DNA of 64,000 nt from Codonopsis lanceolata (Eukaryota > Streptophyta > Magnoliopsida > Asterales > Campanulaceae). The notes under the pieces were generated by a model that saw nothing but the letters and a program-made list of their open reading frames with translations, did no database searches and was not told the origin of the DNA. The DNA is taken from NCBI GenBank assembly GCA_013146195.2, contig CM028379.1, positions 158,378,437 through 158,442,436 of the forward strand. Reading direction: 5' to 3'. Positions 1-11,249 of the stretch are shown piece after piece. Made by a program: the position numbers and the translations under genes. Position 1 is the first letter of the stretch; every line of letters starts with the position of its first letter.

Positions 1-3000
1 CTCGGCATACTTGGCATTCAAAGCTTTGCGGGCAGCTTCCTGCTCAGTCGCTCTTGCATCATCCTCGGCCATCATCTGTGCGGCCTTCACTCCCTCCAAG
101 GCATCGATCATGGAGCACACATTTTCGGCCCGGAGGGTAAGGGGACCCAAGGCTCGCTGCCAAAGCATCGGCTCGGCTTTGGCGGGGGCCTCCGATTCCA
201 TTCGGTGTAAGGGACTATATTATGGAACTGGCGGGCAGCGTCAGAGTAGACGTCGAGCAAGGCCCATTCGGCCATAGTTTGCATATCAACTACCCCGCGG
301 CCAGCAAGTAGTCGAAGGACATGGTTGGTGCCATGAGCAAAATAGGGCACAATGGCCTCATCCATAGCTTCATCGAAGGCAGGGGAGCTTTTGAAATCAT
401 CCTCGAAGGCTGGGGATTTCTTATAGTTCTCTACCGCGGTCTTCTCAGCATTCTTTAGTTTTTGGCGTAGCTCCTCCACCAACTTCCCGTCCTTGATGGC
501 CTGCATTTTCACGGAGTCCCGCTCCACTTGCAGGTTCTCCCTCTGTTTGGTGACTACGGCCAGAGCGGTTTTCCCCCTCTCCAGGTCGGCCTGGTCCTTC
601 TTCATCTGGCCCACCAACTTTTTTTCTCGACGACCAGAGTGCCGTTTTGGGCGACCAGCTTCAAGTTGCGTTCAAGCATCTCGGCCTCCTTTTTCTGGGC
701 AGCAGCCTTGTTGGTTTCCAGTTGGTCGGCCAGAAGGGCCACCTGCTCAACCTTTTCCTTCACCAAGCTCTCGTGAGCCTTATGGTCGGCCTCCGCCTTC
801 TTGCGAGCTTCCTTTTCTTCAGTATACCGATCGTAAAGATTGGTACATATGGAAGCGATCTACGAGCAGAGGACAGATAGTCAGAGCGGGAAATAAATAA
901 GAAAAAGGAATACGGACTACAGGTAAATACTTTACCTCGCTCAAGCAGAACCCCACGTTCCCGACCAGGACGTGGCCGGCGGTATCTCGATCTCCAGTAA
1001 GGCCATCGGGCATAGCCCTCTCAATAATGCCTTTGCCCACCAGGCCTCCAGGGCTTTTGCGGGCATGCAGGTCTATTCCCCCTAGCAGGGGGGCATCCCC
1101 GGATATCTCTTTCACCGGGGCCCGAGCAGTGCTGGTGGTAGAAGGCATCATAAAGCCAGATCGCCTCCAAGTAGCTTCCCCACTTTGAACAGGGGCAATA
1201 AAGACGGGGTCAGGGCTCGAGCCATGACGACGCACATCCCGAGCAGGAGGAGGAATTGGACTTTTCTTCCTTTTCCCCTTTGTCTTGGCATCCTTGGCAG
1301 TGGGCACCACAGAGGTGTTGGCAGCTGGCGGCTCGGCGCCATTGTCAGCAATAGTCACAATAGCTTCTTTCTGCACGGCCTCCTGTTGGGTGGTGACACC
1401 GACCTTCGACATCGACACTTTTTTGGCCGGACTTGTGGCCCTGCCTAAGCTTGGTGTTTTCTTTGCAGGTGGGCAAAACGGCACCTTGGGCAAAGCCACG
1501 GGCCCATTGGCCTTCAGGTCGGCTACTCGCTGGTCAGCCTGCTTCTTCCTCAGCCTCAGCACCGCCAAGTTCTTCATTCCTGGAACAAGACAAAGCAAAA
1601 CGGGATTAGCAAGGGCACGAACAAAAGATGACTAAAACAGAGAGAAAAGCATATTTATAGTTAGCAGGCAACCATCAGGTCCTCATGGCGGTCGGCGATG
1701 CACGGCCCCTAGTCTGCGGCACTTTCGACACATTCGTGCTTGAACATCTTCCCATGACAATCGTCCCAGTATGGATGGGGCTCTCAGGAACATGAATCAA
1801 GAGGGGCTCCACCTCGGGGATCTTTGCCTGCATCACTCCAGCCAAGCACAGATAGCGCGGATTACAGACCAGCTCTTTCCAGTCAAGCAGAAATTGCTGG
1901 CCGACACGCTTCTCATTCTCTTCGATGACCCCGACGGCAATCTTCAGTGCCGCCAACCAGGCAGTCTCCCCCGAGCTGAAATCTTGCTTGGAGGCTTTGG
2001 GGATCTTGATTTCGCTGGTCGCTGTGGGCGCGAACGGCCAACCGACCCGGGACTCGATAAACAGGACTCTCCTGTCCCAAGATTCCACCTTCCCAGGAAC
2101 TTCAGACAACAGCCTCAAAAAGTTGGAGTTGGCCCTCACTCCAATTCTCCCGCCTGTGCTCGGGGCAAAGATAAATAGCTTTCGGAGCAAATACATGTCC
2201 GGCTCAAACCCTAGCAGTCGGCTCGCCACAATGAAGGCCGTGATGGCGCGAACAGTGTTCAACATCAGGTCGCAAGGAACGGCCTTGGTCTCGTGTAAGA
2301 AGTCCACCAGGAAGGGCTCCAACGGAAGGTGTCGAGTCGGCAGAAAGAAATCAGCAACGAAAAAGCTCGTTTCCACGCTCGCGGGAGAGCTTAACGCCCG
2401 ATAAACACGTCCATCTTGCTTGCCGAGAATAGTAGGCGTGGTCGATGCCGAGAGACGTAAGCCATGCGGTCACCTTGTCCGCCGTATCCAGTGTAGCCCA
2501 ATGAGCGGCGTACCGGCTTTCATCTGTATTTACATACCATTCAGACTCTTCCTTTTCCTCTTCTTCCTCCTCAACTACTTCATCAAGTGGGACCTCCACT
2601 TGAGAGCCACCGATCAGGGTATGGCAGCGACTTTGGGGAATGTTGTCCCGGTCACCCGCGTCAACCTCAAGTGTGGCCTCCACTTGGGTACGGCCTGTTC
2701 TCTTTAGGCGACGGGCAATCGGCATATTATTGGCCTCGTCGGCATCCGAGGCCTCTCCGACCACCTCTCCTGGCTCAGCCCTTACTCGCTCAACCTCACC
2801 TTCAACATTGGCTCTGTTTGTTCGAGGCCACGCCCCGTCGGCCGAAGCCACCGGTCACACTCTCCTTTCCAGAATCTTCCTCACTGGAGGAATCAACCAA
2901 GTCAACTATAGGGGCGGCTACGCGCCTTTGGACCGTCGACCCAGCCACAGATCTCACTCCCTCTTCCGACTCGTAGTCAGCTTGGGGAGACTTCTCGCTG

Positions 3001-3065
3001 CTTAGAGAATCGTTCTTCCCGCCATAGCTGAAGGCCTCGCGGTCATTCTCTGAGATATCAGACAT
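1..3065 (-). pseudogene. Antisense gene (aORF) of a Tat-type Ty3/Gypsy element, partial and frameshifted
   Basis: Not a host gene: it resembles the plant 'putative gypsy type transposon' protein that Tat-lineage elements carry antisense between pol and the 3' LTR; its function is unknown. The start ATG at 3065 directly follows a TTTGTAG acceptor. Order: acidic Ser/Glu-rich N-terminus; an acidic run then a WYVN segment near 2530; a conserved core with ETSFFVADFFLPTR (about 2376-2330) and LLDWKELVCNPRYLCLAG (about 1880); a Pro/Lys-rich linker; then a Lys/Glu coiled coil from 859 down past base 1. Splice sites that fit on the minus strand are an acceptor before 1579, a donor after 936 and an acceptor before 859. 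Reading-frame changes near 2840 and 2425 and an in-frame stop at 1675 mark it as decayed, unless one is an unseen intron. It continues off the left edge. Confidence 0.65.
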
Positions 3066-3545
3066 CTACAAAGAGATCGAGGTAGGATAGTCAATGTTCG
3101 GCCCGGATAACTGACAAAATAAAGAAGGGAAAGAAACCCTAAGTCTAGGTGCACAAAGGGGCCTGCCCGCCTGGCAGACCACATGGTCTTTTCCTCGATC
3201 TCTACCTAAGGGCGGTCTTACCCTCTTAAACCCTAACAGAAGCATGTGAAGATGAAGGGAGAAAGAAGAAAACCCTCACTAAACCCAGAAAAACCAAAAA
3301 CAGAATGGGAGAAAGAGGGTCAGAAAACTTACTGTCAATTCTGGAGTGGAACGTCTTCAGTGAGAAATCAAAGAGAGAAAAAACTCTTCCAAGTCGAAGC
3401 TTGAAGCACCGAAAGGAGATAAGCGGTGGGATTTGTTGAACGCTCTGAATATTGGCAGCCAAAAATTCAACAAGAATCTCTCTCTCTCTAAAACTCGAAG
3501 GCAGTAAAGAGAAGAAAGGGGAGAGGGGTGTGCCTTTTATAGGCT
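3066..3545 (-). promoter_or_regulatory. Candidate promoter and 5'-leader intron of the antisense gene
   Basis: On the minus strand a TATAAAA box lies at 3541-3535, so transcription would begin near 3505. A donor ACA/GTAAGT at 3335-3327 and an acceptor TTTGTAG ending at 3066 define an intron of about 267 bases that ends exactly at the ATG. The TATA box lies just inside the predicted start of the LTR. Promoter activity is inferred from motif and spacing only. Confidence 0.45.
3511..3528 (+). other. Candidate polypurine tract of the Gypsy element
   Basis: A run of purines (AAGAAAGGGGAGAGGGG) is followed immediately by TGTG at 3529. This is the arrangement expected for plus-strand priming next to a 3' LTR. 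Confidence 0.5.
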
Positions 3546-4690
3546 GGGGCCGTACGAAAAAAGGGCGGAGCCCGAAACGACGTTTGGGAGTTCGCGGCCC
3601 ATCATCACAACGTATTTAATGCGTCATTTCGTGCTTCGTGCCCCATCAAGTCACCACTGCTTGTGACGACTCATGCGCCTCTACCTGCACTCGCCCGTCA
3701 CGTCCTCAGCAACAAGCTTCCTTGACACGTTCCAGGTGTAATCCACTAAGTTTCCAGTGCCTTCTACATGCATGACCCCCGAAGCCTTTGCTATCTTCTG
3801 AAAATTCACAAGTGTTGAATCCCGCGCGAGTATCCTCCAGCATGAACGCTCCCCGTTCCGAGCATGAATGCTCGTCAGACAAGGAGCTATGGGACACTGA
3901 TATACCCGGCCCAAGTCGGGTCACGAGTGAAGCATGAGTTAACATCACATGCCAGTCACGAGCATATTTAATAAGGGGCCCGCCATCCTAGCAGGCAAAG
4001 TAATGGAGGCATCAAACAACGAGCAGTGCAACTCCCGCCCAAACCTGGCCGGACACAGGCCTTTCCTGTCCGACCAGGGGCCATGCTCGGGAACCACACT
4101 CACATTGAGCAAAAGAATCAGATTCATCTCATCCAAACCTGGTCGAGCACCGACCTTGCCTGCCCGACCAAGTGCCACCCCTTGGATCTACACTGACCTC
4201 GGAACAGTGCACACCAAATAGCTGGGCAGAGCCTTGCTCGCCCGGGCACATGTCGAGCAGGAAGCGCCGAAAACTTGCTCTCCAAGGCAAGTCAAAGGTT
4301 TCCATGTTCAAGCAAGAAGCTTACCATATCTGCTCCTACATCTACGCGGTCAGTCGCCAATCATGCCTAAAATCAAGGGATTCTCTCCTTGATTGATTGG
4401 GTATTTAAGGAAAATGAATCCTAAACGGATTCAACCACATTGGGGGCCTATAAATACCTCTCCATAAGCCATAAACAAGGTAGACACACTTTCTTGAGCC
4501 TTGGCACTCTGTCGAATTGCTTTGATACTCATATTCGATACTTACTCTCACGCCGGAGGGGTTTCGCAAGGCCCTGCCTTGCACTTCCACTCAGGTTTTC
4601 TTTGTTCTTAGCCAGGTTCAAGGAAGCAGATCAAAGCCCAGATATCCTACCCAACACACGGGCGACCCAAGCTGCATTTGTGCCACATCA
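3529..4690 (+). mobile_element. 3' LTR of a Tat-type Ty3/Gypsy retrotransposon
   Basis: The LTR starts with TGTG after a polypurine tract and probably ends at CCACATCA near 4690. Inside are a plus-strand TATAAATA box at 4450 and, about 100 bases further on, a CACGCCGGAGGGGTTT segment resembling the GCGTCGGAG(G)GG motif common in the R/U5 region of plant Gypsy LTRs. The plus orientation opposes the upstream gene, as expected for an antisense aORF. Imperfect repeats of a CCTGGTCGAGCACCGACC type occur at 4040-4260. There is no second LTR in the window, so both boundaries are tentative. Confidence 0.55.
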
Positions 4691-4726
4691 CTATCTTATC
4701 TTTGTTTTCTATTACTCTTGAAAAAA

Positions 4727-5864
4727 ATGAGTTCAAAATTCCGATCTCAATCATACTCTATTGAAGAAGATGTACACTTATGTCATGTTTATCTTGACAT
4801 CTCTCAAAATCCAATCATAGGAATCAACCAATCAAGAGACAAATTTTGGGCTAGAGTTGAGGCAGACTATCACTCAGAGCCAAAATTTGTAAGTCCGCAT
4901 TGACCAAAAAAGATCATTGCAAAAAAGAATGAGTCTGATCACTAGTTCAATATCCAAATTGAAGGGTTGCATACGACATATCGAAACCTTGAATCCAAGT
5001 GGTGCTTCTAAGCAAGATCTTGTAAGTAGATGCCACATTTTATTTAAAACATACCTTTGTTTATAACATTGTCTTTATAAAATATATATTCTTATTTTTT
5101 TGCAGTTAAATCGTGCTAAAATATTATTAAAAGAAGATGCAAAATACCAAAGAGGCTTCAAATTTGACCATGTGTGGCACACTCTCAAAGACATTGATAA
5201 ATTTGGCAATGATAACGTTGAAGTCGCAACAACAAGAAGAAGTAACCAAGAATATACTAATATTGGTTCATCTCAGTCATAATCTGCTGAGGTAGAATTT
5301 CCAAGTGCATCTCCGCGTGTGTCATCATTTAATCTTAATATCATCGATGACGATAATGGTGATACTTCAACTACACAACCTATTGGGGTGAAACAAGCAA
5401 AAGAGAAAAGGAAAAAGGAAGAGCATGTGCCAAAAAATGATTAATCAAAATGACAAACTTGTTAAGCAATTGAAGGTTGGTAACGATATGTTTAAATTAA
5501 GGGAAGAAAATAGAATTCTATTCAAAGATTTGAATTATATAGCCGATCCGATCATGCTTGAATTTATTCGTTGTGAACAAATTAAAATTATGCAAAAAAT
5601 AAGTCAACGTGAGGGATTTAAATCGTTTTCAAGTCAAGGAGAAGGATCTCAATATGATGGGCATGGATCTTAAGATGTAGGGCAAGAATCTCAATTCAGT
5701 ATATCTCAATATGACGGGCTTGGAACTCAAGATGTTGGGCAAGGATCTCAATATACTGGACATGTATCTCAAGATGTAGGGCAAGGGTCTCAAGCTCATC
5801 CAGATGTTTTCAATCAATTTAACAGTTATTTTGGCAGACCAAGAACTGCTCTCCCGGAATATTA
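4727..5864 (+). pseudogene. Myb/SANT-like, NAM-associated-domain protein gene of PIF/Harbinger type, decayed
   Basis: This family, often labelled 'glutathione S-transferase T3-like' in plant databases, matches the Myb-like accessory protein of PIF/Harbinger transposons, a DNA-binding partner of the transposase. Visible in order: ATG 4727 with SYSIEEDVHLCHVYLDIS (trihelix-like start); a second-frame block at 4930-5019 with RHIETLNPSGASKQDL; a donor at 5020 (GTAAGTAG) and an acceptor TTTTTTTGCAG ending at 5104; then NRAKILLKEDAKYQRGFKFDHVW; a linker; and the C-terminal region with KLVKQLKVGNDMF and REENRILFKDLNYIADP. A Gln/Gly/Ser-rich tail ends in RPRTALPEY before a stop near 5863. Stops at 4901 and 5280 and a frame change near 5430 break it. 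It sits just outside the Gypsy LTR and upstream of a Harbinger-like terminus at 6603, so it is probably the remnant of that transposon. No DDE transposase gene is present. Confidence 0.6.
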
Positions 5865-5937
5865 GTCATTGTCTGGTTTAGTATTTTAAATGTTTTAGCG
5901 TTTTTCTTTTAAGTTTGGTTTCAGTCATATGTTTAAT

Positions 5938-6222
5938 TTTGTATGTCATATTTTATTTTCAAGTTGTATTGCATTTTTATTTTTAAGTTGTATGTCATTT
6001 TTATTTCCAAGTTGTATGTCATTTTTAATTTCAAGTTGTATGTCACATATATTTTTTCAAGTTGTATGTCATTTTTATTTTTAAGTTGTATGTCATTTTT
6101 ATTTTCAAGTTGTATGTCATATTTTATTTTCAAGTTATATATCATTTCTATTTTTAGTATGTCATTTTTATTTTCAAGTTGTACGTCATTTTCAATTTCA
6201 AGTTGTATGTCTTTTTTTTTTT
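5938..6222. repeat. Short-period tandem array, unit about 20-30 bases
   Basis: Roughly a dozen imperfect copies of CAAGTTGTATGTCATTTTTA(TTT) follow one another directly downstream of the Harbinger-like gene. Unit length varies through small indels in the T-runs. Open frames across it on both strands are products of the repeat, not genes. Confidence 0.85.
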
Positions 6223-6429
6223 CTCAATTTACATAATAGATCAATTTATTATAATTCATTTTTCTTTTTTTGATGCTTTAAAATAAATTATAATATTAAT
6301 ATTTATTACATAGCTATAATTACTTATTAATCAATTAAAATATTTTTAAATTCATAATATAAATTATTAATAATTTTTTGTATTTAAAAATCAATTTGTT
6401 GTATTAAAAAATCAATTTTTTATTTTAAA

Positions 6430-6603
6430 AGGAGTAGGTCCCATCAACCCCAATTTGGGGTTAGATGAATAGTGTTGCCCCAAATTTGGGGTGACACTAT
6501 TCACCAATCCAAAATTGGGGTGAGGATTTGGAGCCCGGTTGGAATGGATTTGAGGGAAGGTTGGACCCAAATTAGGGGTTTTGAAGTCCGGATGGAGATG
6601 CCC
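6430..6603. mobile_element. Right end of a PIF/Harbinger element, terminal inverted repeat
   Basis: The end GGATGGAGATGCCC followed by TTA matches the GGGCATCTCCA-type terminus of plant PIF/Harbinger elements with their TTA target. Just inside, several self-complementary CCCCAATTTGGGG segments occur (6450-6525). I did not find the left terminus; it may have been lost where the Gypsy element lies. Confidence 0.5.
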
Positions 6604-7687
6604 TTAGATATAGTGCCCTTAAAGCAATTTTGAATTGTTTTTAGATTATTAAATAAAGACGACATTTATTTACGAACATTTGTGCTTATTGTATGCTTTT
6701 TATTGAACATCATAAAAATCCCTAGTTTATTTGTTGTACACATAATCTTAGTATATGAGTGCTATATACAAGAGGATTAAGATTGTGAATAATAAACTTA
6801 AATTAAGTCAGTGATGATATTAATTAAAGTATGTGATCTTCAATTAAAACATTACTAATGCGGCCCAAAACATTTTGAATTTGACCGTCTCATCCAGACC
6901 GTCAATGTAAAGACATCCAAGTGTGGGCATTTATTTACACATGATTTGATCATCTAGGACTTGGACCGATTTAATTTATAATTTTCCTATAAACTTCGTT
7001 ATAGAAATGGAAAATCAAATTAAATCGCTAGATGATCATATATAGATGGATCTTAATCCTGAATGATTATAGTCTCCTATTTATTTCGGGGTGTTTCTTG
7101 AATTGCTCGTCTAAGTTTGTCTTTCGATGACATTCCCGACACTTACATTTTAGATTTACATTTGAATTAAATGGGAGGAAATATGAATTTACAGATACTG
7201 AATCCATTCCTTCTTACGAGAAGTAGATAGACATTTCTCTTATTTGTTAATTCTGGAACTGAGTGATTTGAGATCTCTAATTTATAATCTAATTATAAAT
7301 TAATCATTCGCTAGTGAATTAATGGTAAATGAGGAAAATATGTAATTGAAGAGGTTAACGAATATTACCTAGCTTCAATTATGAATTGTCTATGAATGAT
7401 TAATCTATATGTAATGATTAAATCAATGGATTGCTCAATTTCGTAAAGTAAGATATTCTATAATTATAAGAGTGCAATTCCGAATTTATTGTGGAGTAAT
7501 ATTAGAATTAATAAGTAGAATAAATTAATTGAAGAGTTTAATTATTTATTGGATTTATTGGAGCTTACAATTATAGGTTCATGGTCCCAGATTTGTCTTC
7601 CTAAAATAAACAAATTAGAAGTAATATTTCGGTTGCTAAGGGCTAAATGAAAATAGTTTTCTATAAGATTTGGCCTTATATATAAAT
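6604..7687 (+). mobile_element. 5' LTR (truncated) of Copia element A
   Basis: This block is collinear with 10171-11249 at high identity with scattered substitutions, so the two form a direct repeat. It starts TTAGATATAGTGCCC against TTAGGGATAGTACCC in the downstream copy. Similarity stops at ATATATAAATAT in both, where a foreign block begins at 7688. The leading TG is missing or replaced where it abuts the Harbinger terminus. Confidence 0.8.
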
Positions 7688-8094
7688 ATGACCAAAATAT
7701 ACTTACCCTCCCCCCCCCAAAGTATCCACCCAATCCCAACGTGCACCCCAACCTAAGGTTTGCCTCATAGTGACATCCAATGTTACCTTTTGTCCCAGTT
7801 TGCACCCTAGTCGTGACATCCGTCAGAAAGATAACGTAAAATTTAACGAAAAGATAACGAAAAGTTACCTTTTAAACTTTATAATGATAGAAATTATACG
7901 ACAGAAAAAACATAGTTTCACCGCGCAGTTTGTGAAAGTTCCCCCGAGAGAACGCTGAGGTTATTTTCCTCTCTAGCCCCGAAGCTCTGCCAAACTGTCA
8001 AATCTCTTCCCTAAACACTAAAACCCTCCGGCCAAAGTGAACCCTAGTTACCCTGCTGGGTTTCTATCCTATTTCACCGGTTCCAAAATCCCAA

Positions 8095-8350
8095 AAGGAG
8101 CAGTCAATCTGCTCGAATCTAGATGTCAAATCCAGTCAAAATAAGCAGTTGCTCTACCCGATTCCAGACACAATATCAAACAAAAGCAAGCAGTTGCTCT
8201 GCTCGAATCCAGACGTCAAAATCCAACCAAGGTAAATAGTTGCTCTGTTCGATTTCAAACTCAGCAAGCACGTAAAGCAAGCAAGCAGTTGTGCCGCCCG
8301 AATCCCGAGGCGAAAAACAACTAAAAGGAGCAGTCACGCTGCCCGAAATC
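8095..8350. repeat. Imperfect repeats of AGCAGTTGCTCTGCCCGAATCC type
   Basis: Five diverged copies of a unit built on GCAGTTGCTCTGCTCGAATCC plus AGACGTCAAA lie about 50-65 bases apart. No reading frame crosses them. Confidence 0.6.
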
Positions 8351-8504
8351 CAACAACATCAAAAGAAAAAAGGACTTACTTTCTCGGAAGGACATGTGAA
8401 GCACATCTAAAACCGCCTAGTGGGCTTAAGCCCAGGCATACCGAATTCAGATACTCATGTTCCAGGAGGTAAGTTCTGTCCCCGTAGTTATTTATTATAA
8501 TCTA

Positions 8505-8960
8505 TAACTTAAATATAGATATCTAAGTAAGTTTCCTTTCTGTTTACACTTTAATATATAAATAGTTAAAATGTAAACATTTAATTAGTTTCCTTTTTGT
8601 TTATATTTCAATATATAAATAGTTAAGATATAGATATTTAATTAATTTATTTCCCGTCTTTACTTTAATGTAGAAATAGTTATATTTTCTTTTACTTCTA
8701 AATTAGTTCCTTTTATGTATTTACTTTAAAATAGAAGTAATTATATTTTCTTTGTGTTTAAATTAGTTTCTTTTCCATTCTTACTTTAAATATAATAATA
8801 GCTACATTTCCTTTTGTTTAAATTAGTTTCTTCTTCCGTCTTTACTTTAATATAAAGTAGTTATAATTTCTGGCAGTTTATTTATTTTCTTTCCTGCATT
8901 CACTTAAAAATAAGAAATAGTTATGTTTTTTGTTATTTAATAAATTTATTTCCTGCGTAT
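8505..8960. repeat. Degenerate AT-rich tandem array, period about 60 bases
   Basis: Seven or so degenerate copies of a unit containing TTTAATTAGTTTCCTTT, then TTTACTTTAATATA and AATAGTTA, follow one another. Drift between copies is high, so the array is old. Confidence 0.65.
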
Positions 8961-9432
8961 ACATGTAATGTAAATAAAGTTTGTTATTAGTATAAATATT
9001 TTATCCTTAAAATAGCTTATAAAAATATTGTAATTATTCTTTAAGTTGTATTATTCTAGTTGTAATTTTACTTTTTTTTTAATAAAAGTGAATTAATTTC
9101 TCTCTATTTCTCTCTGTCGCATATAAATATATTTTTCTGAGCCAAAGTGTACAAAATAAAACAAACATATTGATAAACCCATTGTGAGACCGAAATGGCG
9201 AGTTGGGTGCCTAACCCCTTCCTAACTCATAAGTTAGCCCCCGAACCCATATAATATGGTATGTTTGGTTTTTTTCTTTGTTTCTCCTAAAAATAAAGAT
9301 GGCGGCTTTGTAACACATTTTTCGAGTCGACAATTGAGGCCGAGCGTATTCTACGCGCTTAAAAGGTTTTGGAACCCCCCGCCTTTCAGTGGCGCGGATC
9401 CGATTAAAAATGGGGCATTCACAATTGGCATT

Positions 9433-10153
9433 GTCTCAAGCTTCTTATATTGAGAAGATGATGTTGCGTTATAAAATGCAAGATTCCAAGAAGGGTTACC
9501 TACCAACCTGACATGGAGTTGTCCTTTCTAAGGAGCAGTGTCCTAAGACACCGCAAGAAGAAGATGACATGAGACGCATACCCTACGCCTCTGCAGTAGG
9601 TAACCTAATGTATGCTATGTTGTGTACTAGGCCCGACATTTGTTATGTGGTAGGGGATAGTCAACCGTTATCAGTCTAATGACCTTAAAATAGATGGTTA
9701 CACTGATTCTGACTTTCAGGCAGACAAGGATACTCGAAAGTCAAGATTTGGGTGATCAGTGTTTACTCTTAGTGGCGGTGCCATAGTCTAGAAGAGCAAT
9801 ATGCAATCCAGCACCGCGGACTCCACTATGGAGGCTGAGTACATAGCAGCTTTAGAAGCTGCTAAGGAAGCGGTATAGCTAAAGAAGTTTCTTTCTGATT
9901 TGGAAGTTGTTCCAAATATGGATAGGCCACTCACTTTGTATTGTGACAATAGTGGAGTAGTGGCCAATTCTAAGGAACCTCGAAGTCATAAGAGGTCAAA
10001 GAATATAGAACGGAAGTACCATCTGATTCGGGAGATGGTACAAAGGGGCGACGTCTCAATTCTCAAGGTTGCTTATGCCGACAACCTTTGGGCCAAAGTG
10101 TTTGACATACACATGCATAATTTAGGACTGGGAGCTTTGTCTCATTTGCTTTA
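9433..10153 (+). pseudogene. Copia element A: reverse-transcriptase end and RNase H, broken
   Basis: Conceptual translation shows LSQASYIEKMMLRYKMQDS, then YASAVGNLMYAMLCTRPDI, the RT/RNase H linker of Ty1/Copia polyproteins. From 9900 an open stretch carries LTLYCDNSGVVANSKEP and KHIERKYHLIRE-like text (NIERKYHLIREMVQRGDVS), the RNase H signature region. Stops interrupt 9500-9890, and a frameshift lies near 9665. The 5' two thirds of the polyprotein is absent. It runs directly into a polypurine tract and LTR, which fixes its identity and strand. Confidence 0.85.
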
Positions 10154-10168
10154 GGGCAAGTGGGAGAT
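10154..10168 (+). other. Polypurine tract of Copia element A
   Basis: GGGCAAGTGGGAGAT ends exactly at the TGTTAGGG start of the LTR at 10169, as in many plant Copia elements. Confidence 0.75.
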
Positions 10169-11249
10169 TGTTAGGGATAGTACCCTTAAAGCAATTTTGA
10201 ATTGTTTTTGGATTATTAAATAAATACGACATTTATTTACGAACACTTGTGCTTATTGTATGCTTTTTAATGAACATCATAAAAATCCCTAGTTTATTTG
10301 TTGTACCCATAATCTTAGTATATGAGTGTTATATACAAGAGGATTAAGATTTTTGATAATAAACTTAAATTAAGTCCGTGATGATATTAATTAAAGTATG
10401 AGATCTTCAATTAAAACATCACTAATGCGGCCCAAAACATTTTGAATGTGACCGTTTTATCCAGACCGTCGATGTAAAGACATCCAAGTGGGGGCATTTA
10501 TATATGATTTGATTATATGGGACTTGGAGCGATTTAATTTATAATTTTGCTATAAACTTCGTTATAGAAATGGAAAATCAAATTAAATTGCTAGATGATC
10601 ATATATAGATGAATCTTAATCGTGAGTGGTTATAGATTCCTATTTATTTGGAGGTGTTTCTTGATTTGCTCGTCTAAGTTTGTCTTTCGATGACATTCTC
10701 AACACTTGTATTTTAGATTCACATTTGAATTAAATGGATGAAAATATGAATTCATAGATACAAAATTCATTCCTTCTTACGAGAAGTAGATAGACGGTCC
10801 TTTCATTTATTAATTCTAGAACTGAGTGGTTTGAGATCTCTAATTTATAATCTAATTATAAATTAACCATTTGCTAGTGAATTAATGGTAAATGGGGAAA
10901 ATATGTAATTGAAGAGGTTAACGAATATTACCTAGCTTCAATTACGAATTATCTATGGAAGATTAATCTATATGTAATGATTAAATCAATGGACTACTTA
11001 ATTTCGTACAGTATAATATTTTATAATTATAAGAGTGCAATTTCGAATTTATAGTGAAGTAATATCGGAATTAATATATCGAATAAATTAATTGAAGATT
11101 TTAATTATTTATTGGATTTATTGGAGCTTACAATTATAGGTCCATGGTCTCTGATTCGCTTTTCTAAAATAAACAAATTAGAAGTAATATTTCGGTTCCT
11201 AAGGGCTAAATGAAAATAGTTTTCTATAAGATTTGGACTTATATATAAA
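10169..11249 (+). mobile_element. 3' LTR of Copia element A (at least to 11249)
   Basis: It starts TGTTAGGGATAGT behind the polypurine tract and is the partner of 6604-7687. Because the upstream copy is cut at 7687, the comparison cannot show where this LTR truly ends. It may reach 11350-11580, where AT-rich sequence and a TATAAAATATATAAAG stretch follow. Confidence 0.8.

Larger units (their letters stand above)
7688..9432. other. Repeat-rich non-coding block inside Copia element A
   Basis: No gene is seen. It starts with a C-run and a CACCCCAACCTAAGGTTTG segment that resembles 40340-40370. A block of AGCAGTTGCTCT repeats and a 60-base-period AT-rich array follow. At 9195-9250 is GGGTGCCTAACCCCTTCC, a stretch often seen in or next to plant LTRs. 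It replaces the 5' leader, gag, protease, integrase and most of the reverse transcriptase of element A, so it is either an inserted LTR-derived unit combined with a deletion or a rearrangement. I could not define its ends by a duplication. Confidence 0.4.

Noticed and set aside
493..2404. Plus-strand frames of 90-160 codons across the first 2.4 kb
   Set aside because: They lie opposite the conserved antisense gene and show no motif; mirror frames in GC-richer DNA.
5938..6222. Repeat-spacer look suggesting a CRISPR-like array
   Set aside because: Units are contiguous with no unique spacers, and the context is a plant transposon.
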